A stretch of DNA of 64,000 nucleotides from Phallusia mammillata. Its lineage: Eukaryota; Chordata; Ascidiacea; Phlebobranchia; Ascidiidae. The DNA lies in assembly GCA_003260075.1 (NCBI GenBank), contig QLIY01000007.1, positions 124,001-188,000 of the forward strand, written 5' to 3'. The position numbers and the translations under genes are program-made. Below the pieces are notes generated by a model. That model had not been told where the DNA came from, searched no databases, and worked only from the letters and a program-made list of their open reading frames with translations. Shown here one piece after another: positions 13,001 through 24,645 of this stretch (the first letter of the stretch is position 1; every line of letters begins with the position of its first letter).

Positions 13001-16000
13001 GCAACGTACAAAGGCAACAGAATCAAACGTCATCGAAAAACAGGAAAAAAACGGATTATAACCTTTGTGCGGAAAATTAACAAAAAGCCAATTATCCAGC
13101 GCTCGAGTTACGGATAATTAAGAGTCGCCGGGATGGATGAGCGCAAGGCAAGTGCTACGTCGCAGTTTCGAGGCGAGGAGTTAACTGAAGGCGACATTGA
13201 GAGTATTTGGAAAACCATGATGGGCGGCAAAGGTGTTAAAACTGCAAGCAAAACCGGGCGTAACCCCACATCGGTGGATACGACCCCAACAACAGGTAAG
13301 AGTGTGTTGTTTAATAATGCAAGGTGACGCTACTTGCAAGAAGCCAAATCATTTGAGCAACCATGAAGGAAATTTTGCGTCTCAGCATTTCGACATAGGT
13401 CGCCTATACTTTATAAAGTGTTCGTAAACGGTATTACCCACTGCAGAAACCGTTCAAACCAGCAAATATATAGCGTATAGAGAGTGGAAAGGTGAATGGA
13501 GTCAACTATAAACGATCGCAACGTTAAAACGTTAAGAAGGGCACAATTTGTGGATCAAGACTTAACGCGCTGCAGCTACATCGTATTATAAAACGTTATG
13601 TGCTCACAAGAAAGCTCACAAGAAAGTGAGTTTGTGGCACTGTGAGTATAACACGACTGGGTGGAATCAGTCGAGAGGGAACCCAGAATCTAACCATCCG
13701 TGTTAGGAAAGAGGGTGGGGTTCGATAGTAAAAGAAACCACCGAAAGAAACCCTGCCAGATAGTTTCAAGCGCCGGAAGGAAGAGTACACAAAACATGAA
13801 ACCTGAAGGATTTAGGCCTACTGCTAATATTTTTTATGTATGAGAAAGTAGTTTTGTTTTCATCCGATTTCAACATTTATACGAACTCACAACGCTAACA
13901 GTTGTTTAGTTGTAGGAAAAAGTGTTTAGTTGGGCTTGATACTAGCAGGTATCTTATATTAGCATATCTCACATGTGACAATGTTTAAAGATTATGGTGG
14001 GAACCTGATTCCCCTACACCCGGAAACTTTGGAGGAGGAACTAAAACAAGACCAGAACCTGGCAAGAATGACCAGCGTGCTTCGTTCCAAGAAGTTAAAA
14101 CCAAAGTCGAATTTACCACAAGTGGGTAAAGTAAAGCGAGGTTAAAAGAAAGCTTGGGCCACCAAACGAAAGACCACCAGCCTTTATGGATTAGTGTGCT
14201 TTAATATGATCTATTTTTAGTTTATGTCGTATTGCATGGTAATAGGAAATTCTGAAATTCAATCATGAATCTAATCACAAAAGTGTCACGCAGTGTGCAC
14301 GGTATCATGCCGTGATTCATAAACGCATGGTGAATGTAAGTCCCGGATTGAACTGACCGCGTTAAATTTCTGTCTCATGAAAATGCTCACGAAGTTATCA
14401 CGCAGGTGATACTTTATGACAACGTGAGTCATGATCGAATGCTGAACATGAGACTCCGTGAACTTCGTGACGGAACAGTATATACTGTATAAAAAAGCCT
14501 ACCATAACTGAATGCTTATCACCGGCATAATGATCGTTTAATTATGAAATTCAATGACATGAATCTCACCACAAATGTGTCACCCAGTGTCAACTGTATT
14601 ATGCAGTGATTCATGACCAAATGCAAAATAGGAGCCCCGAGTTGATGTGATTTGTGTCACATGAAAATGCTCACGAAGTCGTCACGCAGGTGATACTTTA
14701 TGACAACGTGAGTCATGATCGAATGCTGAACATGCGTCTTGGTGAGCTTCGTGATGCGCACCGAGTAGAGGCGAGACGAGCGAAGAGGCGACAAGAGTCA
14801 TTCGTGAGATCGCTAGAGCGAAAACAAGATGAATGGCAAAGAAGAGACCTGAGGGCTGTTGCCAAGGTAACAAAATCAACCTACACCACCACATAATGTC
14901 AAGATGCAACAAACAAATTCTGACATTAATATGTTTTCTGTTTGCAACATAGCTCATTGCAACTTAGTTTACTTGAATTGTGTTTCGAAGATAACACATG
15001 TTTCATGTTTATGCTTATTATTAATATTGTTGATTCTATTTGAATAAGGAATTTATGTAAAAATGCTGTTGTCGATCACAAGAACTGGCGAAAACAGCGA
15101 GTTAAAAGATGTCGGAAGTAATTGACTTGTGTGCCAACTGAAAATGTTGTGTTTCACAGCTTGAACCTGAAAATCTTCCAGAGCTGACGTTTACATTTGG
15201 AAGATTATACAACAAACCGGATTTTCCTTACCAAGCTGCGATACAAACGTTAAGCACCAAGCAACCCCCGGCCAGGTAACATAAATAGTATGAGAACGCC
15301 TGAACAAGTTAAGTTTAAAACTTCCGATCAACACTTTTTTAAAGAGCTTGATCAACAAAAAGTTGTCAAACTAGTGTAAAGAATACCGCTAGTCTAGTAG
15401 AGTGTCTTTGCCTGTGTTATTACTTAAAAACAACTCGAAAGCCTATTGGAAGGTATTTTCCACCCAAGAGCTGTCTGCGAATCGAAAAAAAGCGTTTCAG
15501 ACAAAAGCAAACGCAATTTAGACGCAAAAGTTAGATTCGCCAACATAGCATTTCGACACAATTTAAAAAAATAAGCTTCTACAACCATAAACATACGGTG
15601 AAAAAATGGGTTTACCTACTACTATCAGCTATGAAAAAAAATGAATACAGTTTTGTAGGCTACAAAATTTGTTTCATAATTTTTATTATTGGCACGCAAT
15701 GTACTATTAGTTTATTGTTGTAGAGTACTAGCAGACCACGCCCGAAGAAGACCCACCATTTTACCCCAAGTTACAAACCGACCTATTTATGACGATGAAG
15801 AAGACGAAGACAAAACATTCATCACAAAACTACCCAAGGTACGCAAAATAACGTACACAGTAGGGTACATACCAGGGTAGCGCTTTTCTAGCCCAATTGG
15901 GCTCCTTTTTTAACATCATGTTGCGGGTTGCGTTTTTTGTGGGGTTTGTCGAAAGATATTTGTTTGTTATTTTACATGCATTTCGACATGTATGCATATT

Positions 16001-19000
16001 TGCAAGCATTTAATCGGGAGTGGAATTGGATTAATTTTTTATTAACTTTGTTGCGATTAAGGGCTTATTTTGACAAGCACAGTTGCGCTTTTTAAAAGTT
16101 CAAACTCGCAACCCCGGTTTATTTATGGTTCATGCGTGCGTGCGACCAGGAAACGCCTTGTCCAGAAAGTTGGGTTTGTTTCAACAAGATTTCCACAGTA
16201 ACTTCAAACTCTGTTGGCTAAACCGCTAAACGTTCAGTTTAGTACAGGGGTGGGCAACCTTTGTTACTGTGGGGCCAAAAACAATTGCCAAAATTAGATC
16301 GCGGGCCGCACTTGTGTACAACACAAGGTGATTTTACTTCGTTGCTTACCAAATATGCTTAACTACAAGTAAAACTCGCATTTGATTCTAGCCACATATT
16401 GCCAGGTCGCAACAAAATAGCATCGGCGCATTAATCTGCTCAAAAATGTATAATAGTTGGACTCGTTTGTCAGTACATTTCAAATTCAACCGTCTCCGCG
16501 GGGCGCACAACCTTGAATCAAGGGCCGCAGGTTGCCCACCCCTGGTTTAGTGCAACACTTCTTAAAATCAACTTTTCGATTTTCAGATGCACAGTTTGCG
16601 AAGAACCAACGATATGGATGTAACTAAAAACAAACTCCCGCCAGATGATGCCAAAGAGTCGACGAAAAGACGCGGCAGGCGCGAACGTCACGAGAAACGT
16701 CGAGACGATTGGACGTCAGATGCGAGGTTTAAGACACTTACAGACTTGTTGGGGGAGCGATACAGCCCCCAAAAGAAAGTCCGACCTCGAGTGACCACAA
16801 AAACTGAACCCCCAGGCTTGCTACAGCCAATTCTCTGAGCTTTTCAGTTTTGCTTCTTTATTTCAACGTTATTTACCGAAGATTTAAACCAAAGAGTTTT
16901 TTTCAGGTTTAAAAGTATTTTTCAAAAACACATTTTTACCAGATTTTGTTTTATGTGTGGCTTTTTCTAGTGTTACCTCATTATTATAGTCACATTTTAT
17001 GGATGACACACTTAAATAAAGTTGCTCATTACATTTTTGTAGATGTTTGCAGTTCAGCTTTTAATTTTTTAAGTAAACATGTTTCAAATCATCCAACACT
17101 TACCAAGATTTTCTTTTAAACTCATCAGCAAATTCTTTTACACTTTGAAGAGAACATAAATCCAAATATATAAAGTGAACATCAACGCTTTCCTGAAATA
17201 TCAAGAAACACATTGAAATATAAATTCATACACCATGTTGCTAACAGAATTAAGTCATAAAACCCAGTTTATTGGCAGCAACTAAAAAGCAAAAGCAATG
17301 AGGTTGTGCGTTTTTGCAACTTCTTATAGCAGAAGTGAATATGTAACTTTTACACATGTTTTACAAGCATCAAGATAGCATCAAGAAGAAGTGCTTGGTG
17401 CAAATCTTGTGTTTACAGGGTTATTTCTAGTGATGCACCAAACTCGCCTAAAAAGGTTCGCGCCGAAACCGAAACATTGGAAAACAGCGTATTCAGCCGA
17501 AATGTTTGAGTCAACTGAAACTTCGGTGCATCACTAGTTATTTACCTGCACAAGAAACTATTTGGGCAAAGCATTTGAGAAGGATTGTCGAAACCAAAGC
17601 ACACAAAGGGTTAAACCAAATTAAAATCAACTAAATTAGGTCGAAAAAAATTCTAAAACAAGTTCTTAGTAACCAATGTAACTGAAACACCATCACCAAA
17701 TTTAACAACTGAAAATTTAAAGTAACAAACAGTACATAAGACTTTTTGCCCACCATATCATTTTTTATTGCTTTTATAGCTTCATGAGCTTTTCCTCCAT
17801 TCCGGCAAGCTAAAATCACTTTTGCACCGTGACAAGCAAGTGAGCGAGCTGTTTCTAAACCTAAAACAAAATGTTGATTTTTACAACAATATACTTTTCA
17901 TACTTTCTGGTAATTATAAGTATTTAAAGAAGTATTTGGGAAAAAGTGGCAAAATCAAAAACTTATTTGGGCAAAAAGTTGCGCAAAGTTTTAGCAAACT
18001 TTGAGTAAGTTGCGACATGCTGTCACACATTAAAAGGAGAAAACAGTTTTTCACTATAGGACTTAACACAAAACATTTCATGTCAAACTCATTTCGTAGT
18101 TACAAACACTACGATTTTATTGTGTCACACTTTCATGCCAAAACAACTCATGCATTTTATGGCAAATATAACAGCCCAAACATATGTAAAAACCTACATG
18201 CTTCATTATTCAAAACACAAGCTTTTTAATGCAATTACCGGACTATTTTCTCTACTATGTATTTTACAATCTCGATGCATATAAATGGAATATGTGCTGA
18301 CTGATATGTGAATAACTGGATTCATCAGTACCATAATGTATAGGTAAAATTATTCATCTTTGTATTTTTATCATTAAGCTAACAAGGGTTTGGCTCAGCT
18401 TGGCCTATGTGTTATCAAATAAACTCTCATTTTAAAAAGAAATCTAAAACAATACCTATGCCACAGTTTGCTCCAGTTACAATTGCTACTTTCCCTCTTA
18501 AATCAGTTCCCTGCAGAACTTGATCAGTGGTGCTACTTCCATCAAATCTTTGACGAAAATCATCTTTTGGTTTGTTTACCTCAGTTGGAAATGCAAGACG
18601 AGGGTCAGTATAGGTTGTCCTCTTGTTCAAGTGGCTGAAACAGACGTTGGCATTTTTACAGAAAATCACTCTCATATAGACATTTAGCTAAGATACGTTC
18701 TTAATGTCCAAGTTGGTCACTAAATCACTGCTATTAGAACCTTTTGGTGATGCCAATCTAGTGATTGATTTAATTTTGCATGTGGTTTGTCACATGTAAA
18801 ATTTTTAGAGCTCTTCTGGCAATTGTGTTTTTATACCATTGTTTTTTTTTCTTTGTCTGTGCACTGTTTTGCATGCACACTGCATTCAGTGTTATTTACC
18901 CCGATGAAGGCGACCTGTAAAGGCTGTCAAAACAGCGGTATAAATACAATTGCCAGAAGACCTCTTAAAATTTGATATTATGCCCGGCAGCAACAGCATA

Positions 19001-19782
19001 TATGTTTGTCACATGCATTTAAGTGATTATACACCTACTTTACTTACTTGATACAGTCACTAATGGGTAAATCTGAACACTTACTCCACATAATAAACTC
19101 TGTCTTTTTCATCTTGCATTCTCTCCCAGCCATATGGAAGATCTAAGCAAAAAGTCAATTAGCTTTATTATAAGAGATTATTATAATTCATTTTTACCAG
19201 CTGCAACTTTTTTTCTTTTGTGACTTTTTGGATGCTCCCATTTGGTTGATTTTGTAAAATGACTGCAAAACAATGTTTTTTTTTAACAGACATCAGCATA
19301 CACTAAAGATAACCTGGAAATCCAATTTTGCTGGTTAGGTCAGTTTACAATAATTTCAAACGGGGGATTTGAAACATTTTGGTAAACTAATTTTATGTAG
19401 TGCTAGCAAGTGATTTCAATTATTTTATGGTTTCTGAATAGATCAATGCTTGCAAAGCTTTCAGAATAAGGCTGTTCCCGACATGATCGTGGGCATGCAG
19501 GACCACCATGTCCCGCATGTATAACCTTAAAGCGTGGTGCAAAGTGATAAACAGGGCCAGGCAGTACTTTATTCTTAATTTCCATATGCCAAACAAAAAT
19601 CACGAGTGCAGCTGTAATACCCTGCAGACTGGCGAAGTTTTTTCACCATTTGAATAAACCAAGTCTTTAAAAAACAGGATAACCTACTTGGCATAATAAA
19701 CCCAGCCCTCAGGTGTAACCCTCTCTTCCCAGCCATGAGGAAGCTCATCTTCACTGTCCGTATCAAATTCAGGGTCATTCAT
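7039..19782 (-). CDS. WWOX: WWOX orthologue: WW-domain oxidoreductase (nine exons, C-terminal exon missing)
   Basis: Exons on the minus strand: 19782-19688, 19262-19198, 19142-19085, 18634-18456, 17860-17754, 17192-17104, 9957-9772, 9295-9185, 7183-7039. All have GT-AG ends and all phases agree, giving 345 codons. The start ATG follows an in-frame stop and opens an acidic leader (TDSEDELP) typical of WWOX. WW1 has W18, Y29-Y30, W40 and P43. WW2 has W59 and Y70-Y71, with Tyr81 in place of the second Trp, as in vertebrate WWOX. The SDR domain shows the nucleotide-binding TGANCGIG (about residue 125), LNAA, the catalytic serine region VVSSESHR, and YNRSK with Y286 and K290. It continues through HPGNMMY to ARPFTKSM, then stops at a phase-0 donor. 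The last ~60 residues of the family were not found in 1-7038, so that exon is probably outside the window. Known role: WW domains bind PPxY proteins, and the SDR domain is a presumed steroid/retinoid oxidoreductase. Confidence 0.93.
7184..9184. other. WWOX intron, nothing else recognised
   Basis: Lies between WWOX exons 7039-7183 and 9185-9295. There are no repeats with clear ends and no convincing reading frame. Confidence 0.6.
9980..10285. other. Poly-C junction with flanking duplication (C10 at 10136-10145)
   Basis: About 150 bp is repeated, with small indels between copies. Confidence 0.8.
10769..11012. other. Poly-C junction with flanking duplication (C10 at 10886-10895)
   Basis: About 117 bp is repeated with two or three differences. 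Confidence 0.8.
11840..12020. repeat. Degenerate dispersed repeat copy
   Basis: Same word set as 3005-3140, ending 'cggacccacttacaactct'. In the WWOX/nested-gene intron. Confidence 0.4.
13133..16838 (+). CDS. Unrecognised basic, coiled-coil-prone protein nested in a WWOX intron (six exons)
   Basis: Exons 13133-13295, 13991-14121, 14690-14866, 15160-15275, 15724-15838 and 16587-16838 (stop) join in phase (1, 0, 0, 2, 0) to give 317 residues. The family is not recognised. The N-terminus is acidic/polar. Exon 3 is a highly charged Arg/Glu-rich helix ([20 protein letters not shown]) suited to a coiled coil. Exon 5 has an acidic run (DDEEDEDK). The last exon is strongly basic ([16 protein letters not shown]). 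There is no signal peptide or membrane segment, so an intracellular scaffold, cytoskeletal or nucleic-acid-associated protein is plausible, but this is only inference from composition. The gene lies on the strand opposite to WWOX, inside the intron between its exons at 17104 and 9957. AATAAA at 17015 is under 100 bp from the neighbouring WWOX exon. The start of exon 3 could alternatively be 14679. A decayed copy of the exon 3 start lies upstream at 14254-14471. Confidence 0.8.
13620..13790 (-). repeat. Dispersed repeat, copy 1 (related to 61361-61550)
   Basis: Shares 'ctaacca', 'taggaaag' and the block AAGAAACCACC-AAAGAAACCCTGCC with 61361-61550. Non-coding. It lies in the first intron of the nested gene. 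Confidence 0.55.
14254..14754 (+). repeat. Direct duplication covering the start of nested-gene exon 3
   Basis: 14254-14471 and 14545-14754 are diverged direct copies, including the acceptor and the first ~60 nt of exon 3. The upstream copy runs into a stop after about 26 codons and has no evident donor, so the downstream copy is the used exon. Confidence 0.75.
16245..16544. mobile_element. hAT-type MITE upstream of the last exon of the nested gene
   Basis: Termini CAGGGGTGGGCAACCT / AGGTTGCCCACCCCTG, with a 7/8 duplication gtttagta/gtttagtg. It ends 42 bp before the last exon's acceptor. Same family as 60957-61245. Confidence 0.9.
17015..17020 (+). terminator. Polyadenylation signal of the nested gene
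   Basis: AATAAA lies 177 bp after the stop codon of the 13133-16838 gene and 84 bp before the 3' edge of the WWOX exon on the other strand. The two transcripts would therefore be packed tightly at this point. Confidence 0.55.
17428..17536. mobile_element. Short hAT-type MITE (TAGTGATGCACC termini)
   Basis: Inverted termini TAGTGATGCACC / GGTGCATCACTA, with 7/8 duplication gttatttc/gttattta. It lies in the intron between the WWOX exons at 17104-17192 and 17754-17860. A truncated relative is at 40558. Confidence 0.8.
18797..18975. repeat. Long inverted-repeat MITE-like element in a WWOX intron
   Basis: About 37 bp of imperfect inverted termini centred on TTCTGGCAATTG flank a ~100-bp non-coding interior. 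It is foldback-like, and no target duplication was recognised. Confidence 0.55.
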
Positions 19783-20667
19783 TAAAACTTTGATATTTCA
19801 AACTTCTTCCAAACACCTAAAAACCATCTGAGAATGTGGGTGAAATTAATATGTGAAAACCAAAAAGTACATCCTACACAAAAGCATATATCAATATCCT
19901 GATTTTTGTAAGAACTTTTACTTTTTATATCCTTTACAATTTTAACATTTTTAGAAATTAAACAAGATTTAAGGCAAAGACATTCTACGAGTGGCAGGGA
20001 ATCACAAAACACAGGTGTAAAATGGGTAAATATTCACATAACAAAATCACCTACCTAATATTCAAGCTTATTCGCAATTATTTGGACAAAATTTTGGTGA
20101 AAAAGCAAGCAGTTTAGGTAACACAGGGTTAAAAAAATTGGTAGATACCAGCTGGTTAAAAACAGAGAAAAGTAGACAACAACAATAAAAAAATACACCA
20201 TGTCATAGTAAATGTTGTACAAACAAGAACTAAAGTATGGATTAAGACAAAATATTGTTATTATGTTGTTTTGTAAAGAAAGTGTACTTCAGTAAGCAAA
20301 TACACAGAGCAAAGCACAAATTTTTGAAACATGCATTATAGTTAAGATTTGCTTTAGAAACAAATCAAATACAATAGTATTAAACAAGGAATGCAACCAG
20401 TTTCTTAGGGTAAAGAGGCTGACCTGTAAAAGTTGCAAAATCAAGCTCAACTAAACGACTTGCAACGGATTAGAAAAGTAAGTGTGGATGGTAACACGAA
20501 ATAGAGGATGCAGGGCTAGTAAAATGCATTTTTGTAACATAAATAACGAATGCTAAATTGTCTTAATCATTTTTACAACCAAGTGCGATTACAAATTCAT
20601 TCATAGATATCATATCAAAACAGGGGCTTTACCTGTGAATTTTTAACGAACATTGTCAAGTGTCCTG
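19783..20667. other. WWOX 5' flank, no gene recognised
   Basis: An A+T-rich region upstream of the WWOX ATG; presumably holds its promoter and 5' UTR. No TATA box or CpG cluster stands out. Confidence 0.45.
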
Positions 20668-20862
20668 TTATGTGAATGGTGGTTGAATTCCCTTTTTCCA
20701 GGTATGTTCTGGCATAGGATCGCAACCGACCGCGTGAACCTGGCGGGGTACGTCTGGTTGCATAAGACGGTTGTGGACAGGTTCTGCTGGCCCAATCAAA
20801 CCCGCATAAACGGAAACACCTGCTTCATGTGATCCCGTAGGGCCTACGGCGTAGGCCGACTT

Positions 20863-20909
<47 letters not shown>

Positions 20910-21060
20910 ACTTGGGCCCAAGATAACGACACAAATATCAGGCGAACTGTTTTGGGGCGCTTACGGCAGACTGCTATCACAGCGGTCATGGGTTCTAATC
21001 CTATCTCGGTAGCCTGTGTTTCCCTGAGCAAGAAACTTAAGCGGCATTGCTTCAACCCAG
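20668..21060 (-). repeat. Dispersed repeat with LINE/SINE-like tail, copy 1
   Basis: On the minus strand, segments such as GCGCCCCAAAACAGTTCGCC and GGGTTTGATTGGGCCAGCAG correspond to 39700-39985. It also contains GGATTAGAACCCATGACC, a B-box-like or LINE-tail-like stretch. A poly-C tract (20867-20908) interrupts it. Confidence 0.5.
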
Positions 21061-21474
21061 CGGTTCCCGATGAATTGAACTAAAATTGAAGACGCCAACT
21101 GCCCAAGTAAAAAAAATCAAATTAAAAAATGTTCAATGGACTTGCGATAAAAACAGGCAGCTCGACGGCGGACTCATTGCGAGCATTAACGTATTCAGGC
21201 GTTGCCCGCCCACCGACGATAAACATGAAACAAACAACAATAACAAATCTACATGCGTGTCACGGGCCTTTGCAGCAGTTGCAATGTGTAATATTTGTGA
21301 GCGATTTGTTGAATCATTCTTTTTTACAAAAGCGTAAACAGATTTGATGGTTTAAAATTTTGCTGACGTTGTTACTATACAAACATGACACATTCTATTC
21401 TTGTTGTGTAAAATCGTACTCCTCTCCTTTGTTTCAAAAACGTCAATTATTTTCTGTCGCTTTTAGATGCTTTT

Positions 21475-21536
21475 AGATGATTCACTATGATTATGAAACG
21501 TTGAAAAACTTTTGTTGCACATTTCGACTACTACCT
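21475..21536 (+). promoter_or_regulatory. Conserved upstream block of lectin gene A
   Basis: A block beginning GATGATTCACTATG, then ATGAAACGTTGAAAAA and TTGTTGCACATTT, lies about 75-135 bp before the ATG. It is repeated, inverted as required, before genes C (35191-35236) and D (39435-39482) and vestige E (40157-40216). A second shared block (ATGACACATTCT) lies about 90 bp further upstream. Conservation among copies whose surroundings have drifted suggests a shared promoter or enhancer, but recent duplication alone could explain it. Confidence 0.45.
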
Positions 21537-21609
21537 TACTTGCTTTATCTTACTTGCTTTCAAGTGTTTTTTTACCACAGAACTTGTTTGAAATATTCTG
21601 TAAGATAGG

Positions 21610-24600
21610 ATGGTGTTTTGGCGTTGTTCATTCCGTATTCTGTTGTTATTTTTTTGCTTCGATATATCTTTGGTTGTGTCGTCAATAACAGGTACGAAAT
21701 AATATACTTGGTAATGTTTTTTTGTTTCGTGCAATCAATTTATAAGTAAGGGTGGTTATGTTAAGTGTTAAATTTTACACAAATTTAGCTGGCGGCTTTG
21801 AACGGTTTGTAATGATGATTTTGAGCTTTTTCAGTAATATTTTATGTTAATTCATATTTTAGCAGAGTTGAGTTGAGTTTATTTCGCTTGGTTAACAAAA
21901 CAGGTACAAACATTTTGTATTAATTTTCAGCAAGTTGTGATACGAAATTCTCAGAGGTCACTCACCCTATAACTAAGGTCACATGTCCTTCTGGTTGCAT
22001 GGAACTTGTGTTGAACGAATGTAACTTTTTCCACCAACCTGAAGAGCCCATTTGCTCTGCAGCAATAGCACATGGAGCATTGAGTGGTAAACTGAATTGT
22101 AAATTGTATTTGGCCGCCCTATTTGATTTAATAAGGACTGGATATTGCTAAAACCTCAAAAACATTCTGAATTACCATCAAAACGTTTTTTTGTCTGGTT
22201 CACATTGTTTGGCGAAACTTTCAGAAACACTTATTTACGTATTGTCGTTTTGTTCACTGACAGAGAGTGGTGGAAATGTAACTGTTTACGAATCTGAAAT
22301 GAAGACATGTACGACTATGGTTTCTCAGTCTGAAGAACATTCTTCTTACTGTTCAACAGAAATCACAAAGTGGTGCAAGTTTACAAGTAAGAACAAACTA
22401 ATGTCTAAACTGTTAAATGGAGAAATGCTTTGTGTTCAAAGTTTTTTTTTATACCCGGGCAACTTATGAAAATTACCAGATAGATTAAGCGTTCAATTTT
22501 CACCTTCATATGTTTAATATGAAACCAAGCACATCTATTCAAATTTAGACAATAGCGTTGATAAAAATTAAAAAAATAATCATTTAAACGGTAACAAAAT
22601 TTTAATTGAAAAAAATGTCATTGGATTTGCCTAAATGAACAAACGTAAAACTGCTTTAGTCGGATGTACAACAAAGGGAGATTTTTCGGACACATATGCT
22701 GTAATAAATTGCCCGGCTGGCTGTTCCAATTCTCACACCGATTCGTGTGGCTCAGGAACGTTTCATCCAAGCAGCTCTTTATGTGCAGCAGCCGTTGAAG
22801 CGGGAAGCATTACAGGTTGACGTTTCAGATAATGGATAATATTCTGTATTTCTTACAAATATTTTTGTTAAGGTGGAGGAGGGCAAGTATTTTTTCAGAC
22901 CCCCCCCCCTTAATATGAAACCAAGCACATCTATTCAAATTTAGACAATAGCGTTGAAAAAAATTAAAAATAATCATTTAAACGGTAACAAAATTTTAAT
23001 TGCCCCCCCCCCCCTTAATATGAAACCAAGCACATCTATTCAAATTTAGACAATAGCGTTGATAAAAATTAAAAAAATAATCATTTAAACGGTAACAAAA
23101 TTTTAATTGAAAAAAATGTCATTGGATTTGCCTAAATGAACAAACGTAAAACTGCTTTAGTCGGATGTACAACAAAGGGAGATTTTTCGGACACATATGC
23201 TGTAATAAATTGCCCGGCTGGCTGTTCCAATTCTCACACCGATTCGTGTGGCTCAGGAACGTTTCATCCAAGCAGCTCTTTATGTGCAGCAGCCGTTGAA
23301 GCGGGAAGCATTACAGGTTGACGTTTCAGATAATGGATAATATTCTGTATTTCTTACAAATATTTTTGTTAAGGTGGAGGAGGGCAAGTATTTTTTCAGA
23401 TGATTTCGCATGAGAGCGACGTTTATAATCCGTGCGCACCCCAACCAGTGTTTCATTTTCCAGGTCAGAAAAATTTACACCTAACCGCGCGGTATTTTTT
23501 TTACTTGTGTAGTAGAACTGTTTTTGGTTCAACTGAGATCAAAATTCCCGACAAAAGTACATTTGGACATGTAATGAACCTTGAAACGAAGACGTCATTT
23601 TAAATTATTATCTATTTGTCTAGCGCATAAACTTAAACCTAGTGCCCCGTGTGGTTTAATTTAACAAATTCTTAGCTTTACAATCTTATTTTGACTCTAA
23701 AACAAATACAAAATTTGTAAAGACTTGGTATGTATGTAGCGAATTACTGTATTAAACGTCTGCAAAAACAATCGGCTGCTTTACTTTTTTAAAGAAGGTA
23801 CTTTTTTATGTTAACATTTGTCAACGTGCATTATTAGTTGAACGTCACATTGTGATCACAACTCTAATGAACTGGCAAGATGCAAGAGATAATTGTCGTT
23901 CGATTGGAAGAAAACTTGCCACTTGGGGTCTGAGAGACGAAACAGTTCGCAAGTAGGTTTTAATGGAGTTTAAACCTGGCCAGGTTTCAACGTACTTATC
24001 TTCTAAGACGCCATATAAAATGCATAATAATTATTATCTCATAAGCTTCTACAATAGCTCATCAATCTTTGTGTGTGATAAATTAAAGTAGTAGGTCTGG
24101 GCAGACATTTCGGGTCGGGTTCAGACATTATATTGAATAATATACTGGTGATTCGGGCTTGAATTCACACTGACCCTATTTGTGCCACAATTTACAATTT
24201 TGTTTTTGTTTTTTATTTCGAACAAAACTAGAGATTAGGCCGGAATTGCAGTTTCAACTACAGTTTCCAACGACTCATGCGATGATTTCTTAAGGGGGGT
24301 ATATGTAAAAAGGCAAAAAAACTCAAATTTAAAGATTATTAAAGGGTAAAATTTTTTATTAAGGGTAATTTACATTTTGTTATTTTTTAAAGCTGGATAA
24401 TAGACAAACTAATACGTCCCCTTTCCTATGAATATTTATGGATTGGTGCAACTGACCTAAACAATGAAGGAAATTGGGAATATGTTGATGGAGTTGCCAT
24501 GACGGAGCAAAACTCGTTTTTCGGAAATACTGAACCGAACGGCGGGAGCGGTCAAAATTGTGGCAGATTAGCTTCCGTTAGTAACTACCTGGTTGACGAT

Positions 24601-24645
24601 TTTGTTTGTGAAACACTTCATCCGTCAGTGTGCGAGAAAAAATAG
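21610..24645 (+). CDS. Lectin gene A: secreted LCCL-LCCL-C-type lectin protein
   Basis: Exons 21610-21691, 21931-22086, 22264-22386, 22660-22815, 23374-23463, 23838-23952 and 24393-24645 (stop) total 975 nt, 324 residues. Exon 1 encodes a hydrophobic signal peptide (about residues 1-27). Exons 2-3 form LCCL domain 1, with CPSGC, ICSAAIAHG and a GGNVTVYES strand. Exons 4-5 form LCCL domain 2, with CPAGC, LCAAAVEAG and GGGQVFF. Exons 6-7 form a C-type lectin domain with NWQDARDNC, WIGATD, an EPN motif (288-290, the mannose-type Ca2+/sugar site) and a terminal SVCEKK. The usual WND is replaced by VDD, which keeps an acidic ligand. Exon 4 is present a second time, identically, at 23160-23315 beside poly-C joins; only one copy is likely real. 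Probable role: secreted carbohydrate-binding recognition or matrix protein. Confidence 0.9.
22513..23400. other. Triple allelic-type duplication of lectin A exon 4 region
   Basis: 22513-22899, 22910-23002 and 23015-23400 are essentially identical, separated by C10 (22900) and C12 (23003). Exon 4 appears twice with no visible difference. Confidence 0.85.
24090..24260. repeat. Degenerate dispersed repeat copy (opposite orientation)
   Basis: 'gggtcgggttcagacatt', 'gattcgggcttgaattcacac' and 'gtgccacaattta' match the reverse complement of the other copies. In the last intron of lectin gene A. Confidence 0.4.

Larger units (their letters stand above)
10286..13132. other. WWOX intron, left part
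   Basis: Holds one allelic junction and one degenerate repeat. The 103-codon minus frame at 10349-10660 has no domain and no splice logic. Confidence 0.5.

Noticed and set aside
20980-21010. tRNA gene
   Set aside because: There is a B-box-like GGGTTCTAATCC stretch but no cloverleaf around it; better explained as part of a dispersed repeat.
22635-23321. Two true copies of lectin A exon 4 (three LCCL domains)
   Set aside because: The copies and their introns are essentially identical and separated by poly-C junctions; paralogues B, C and D have one copy.
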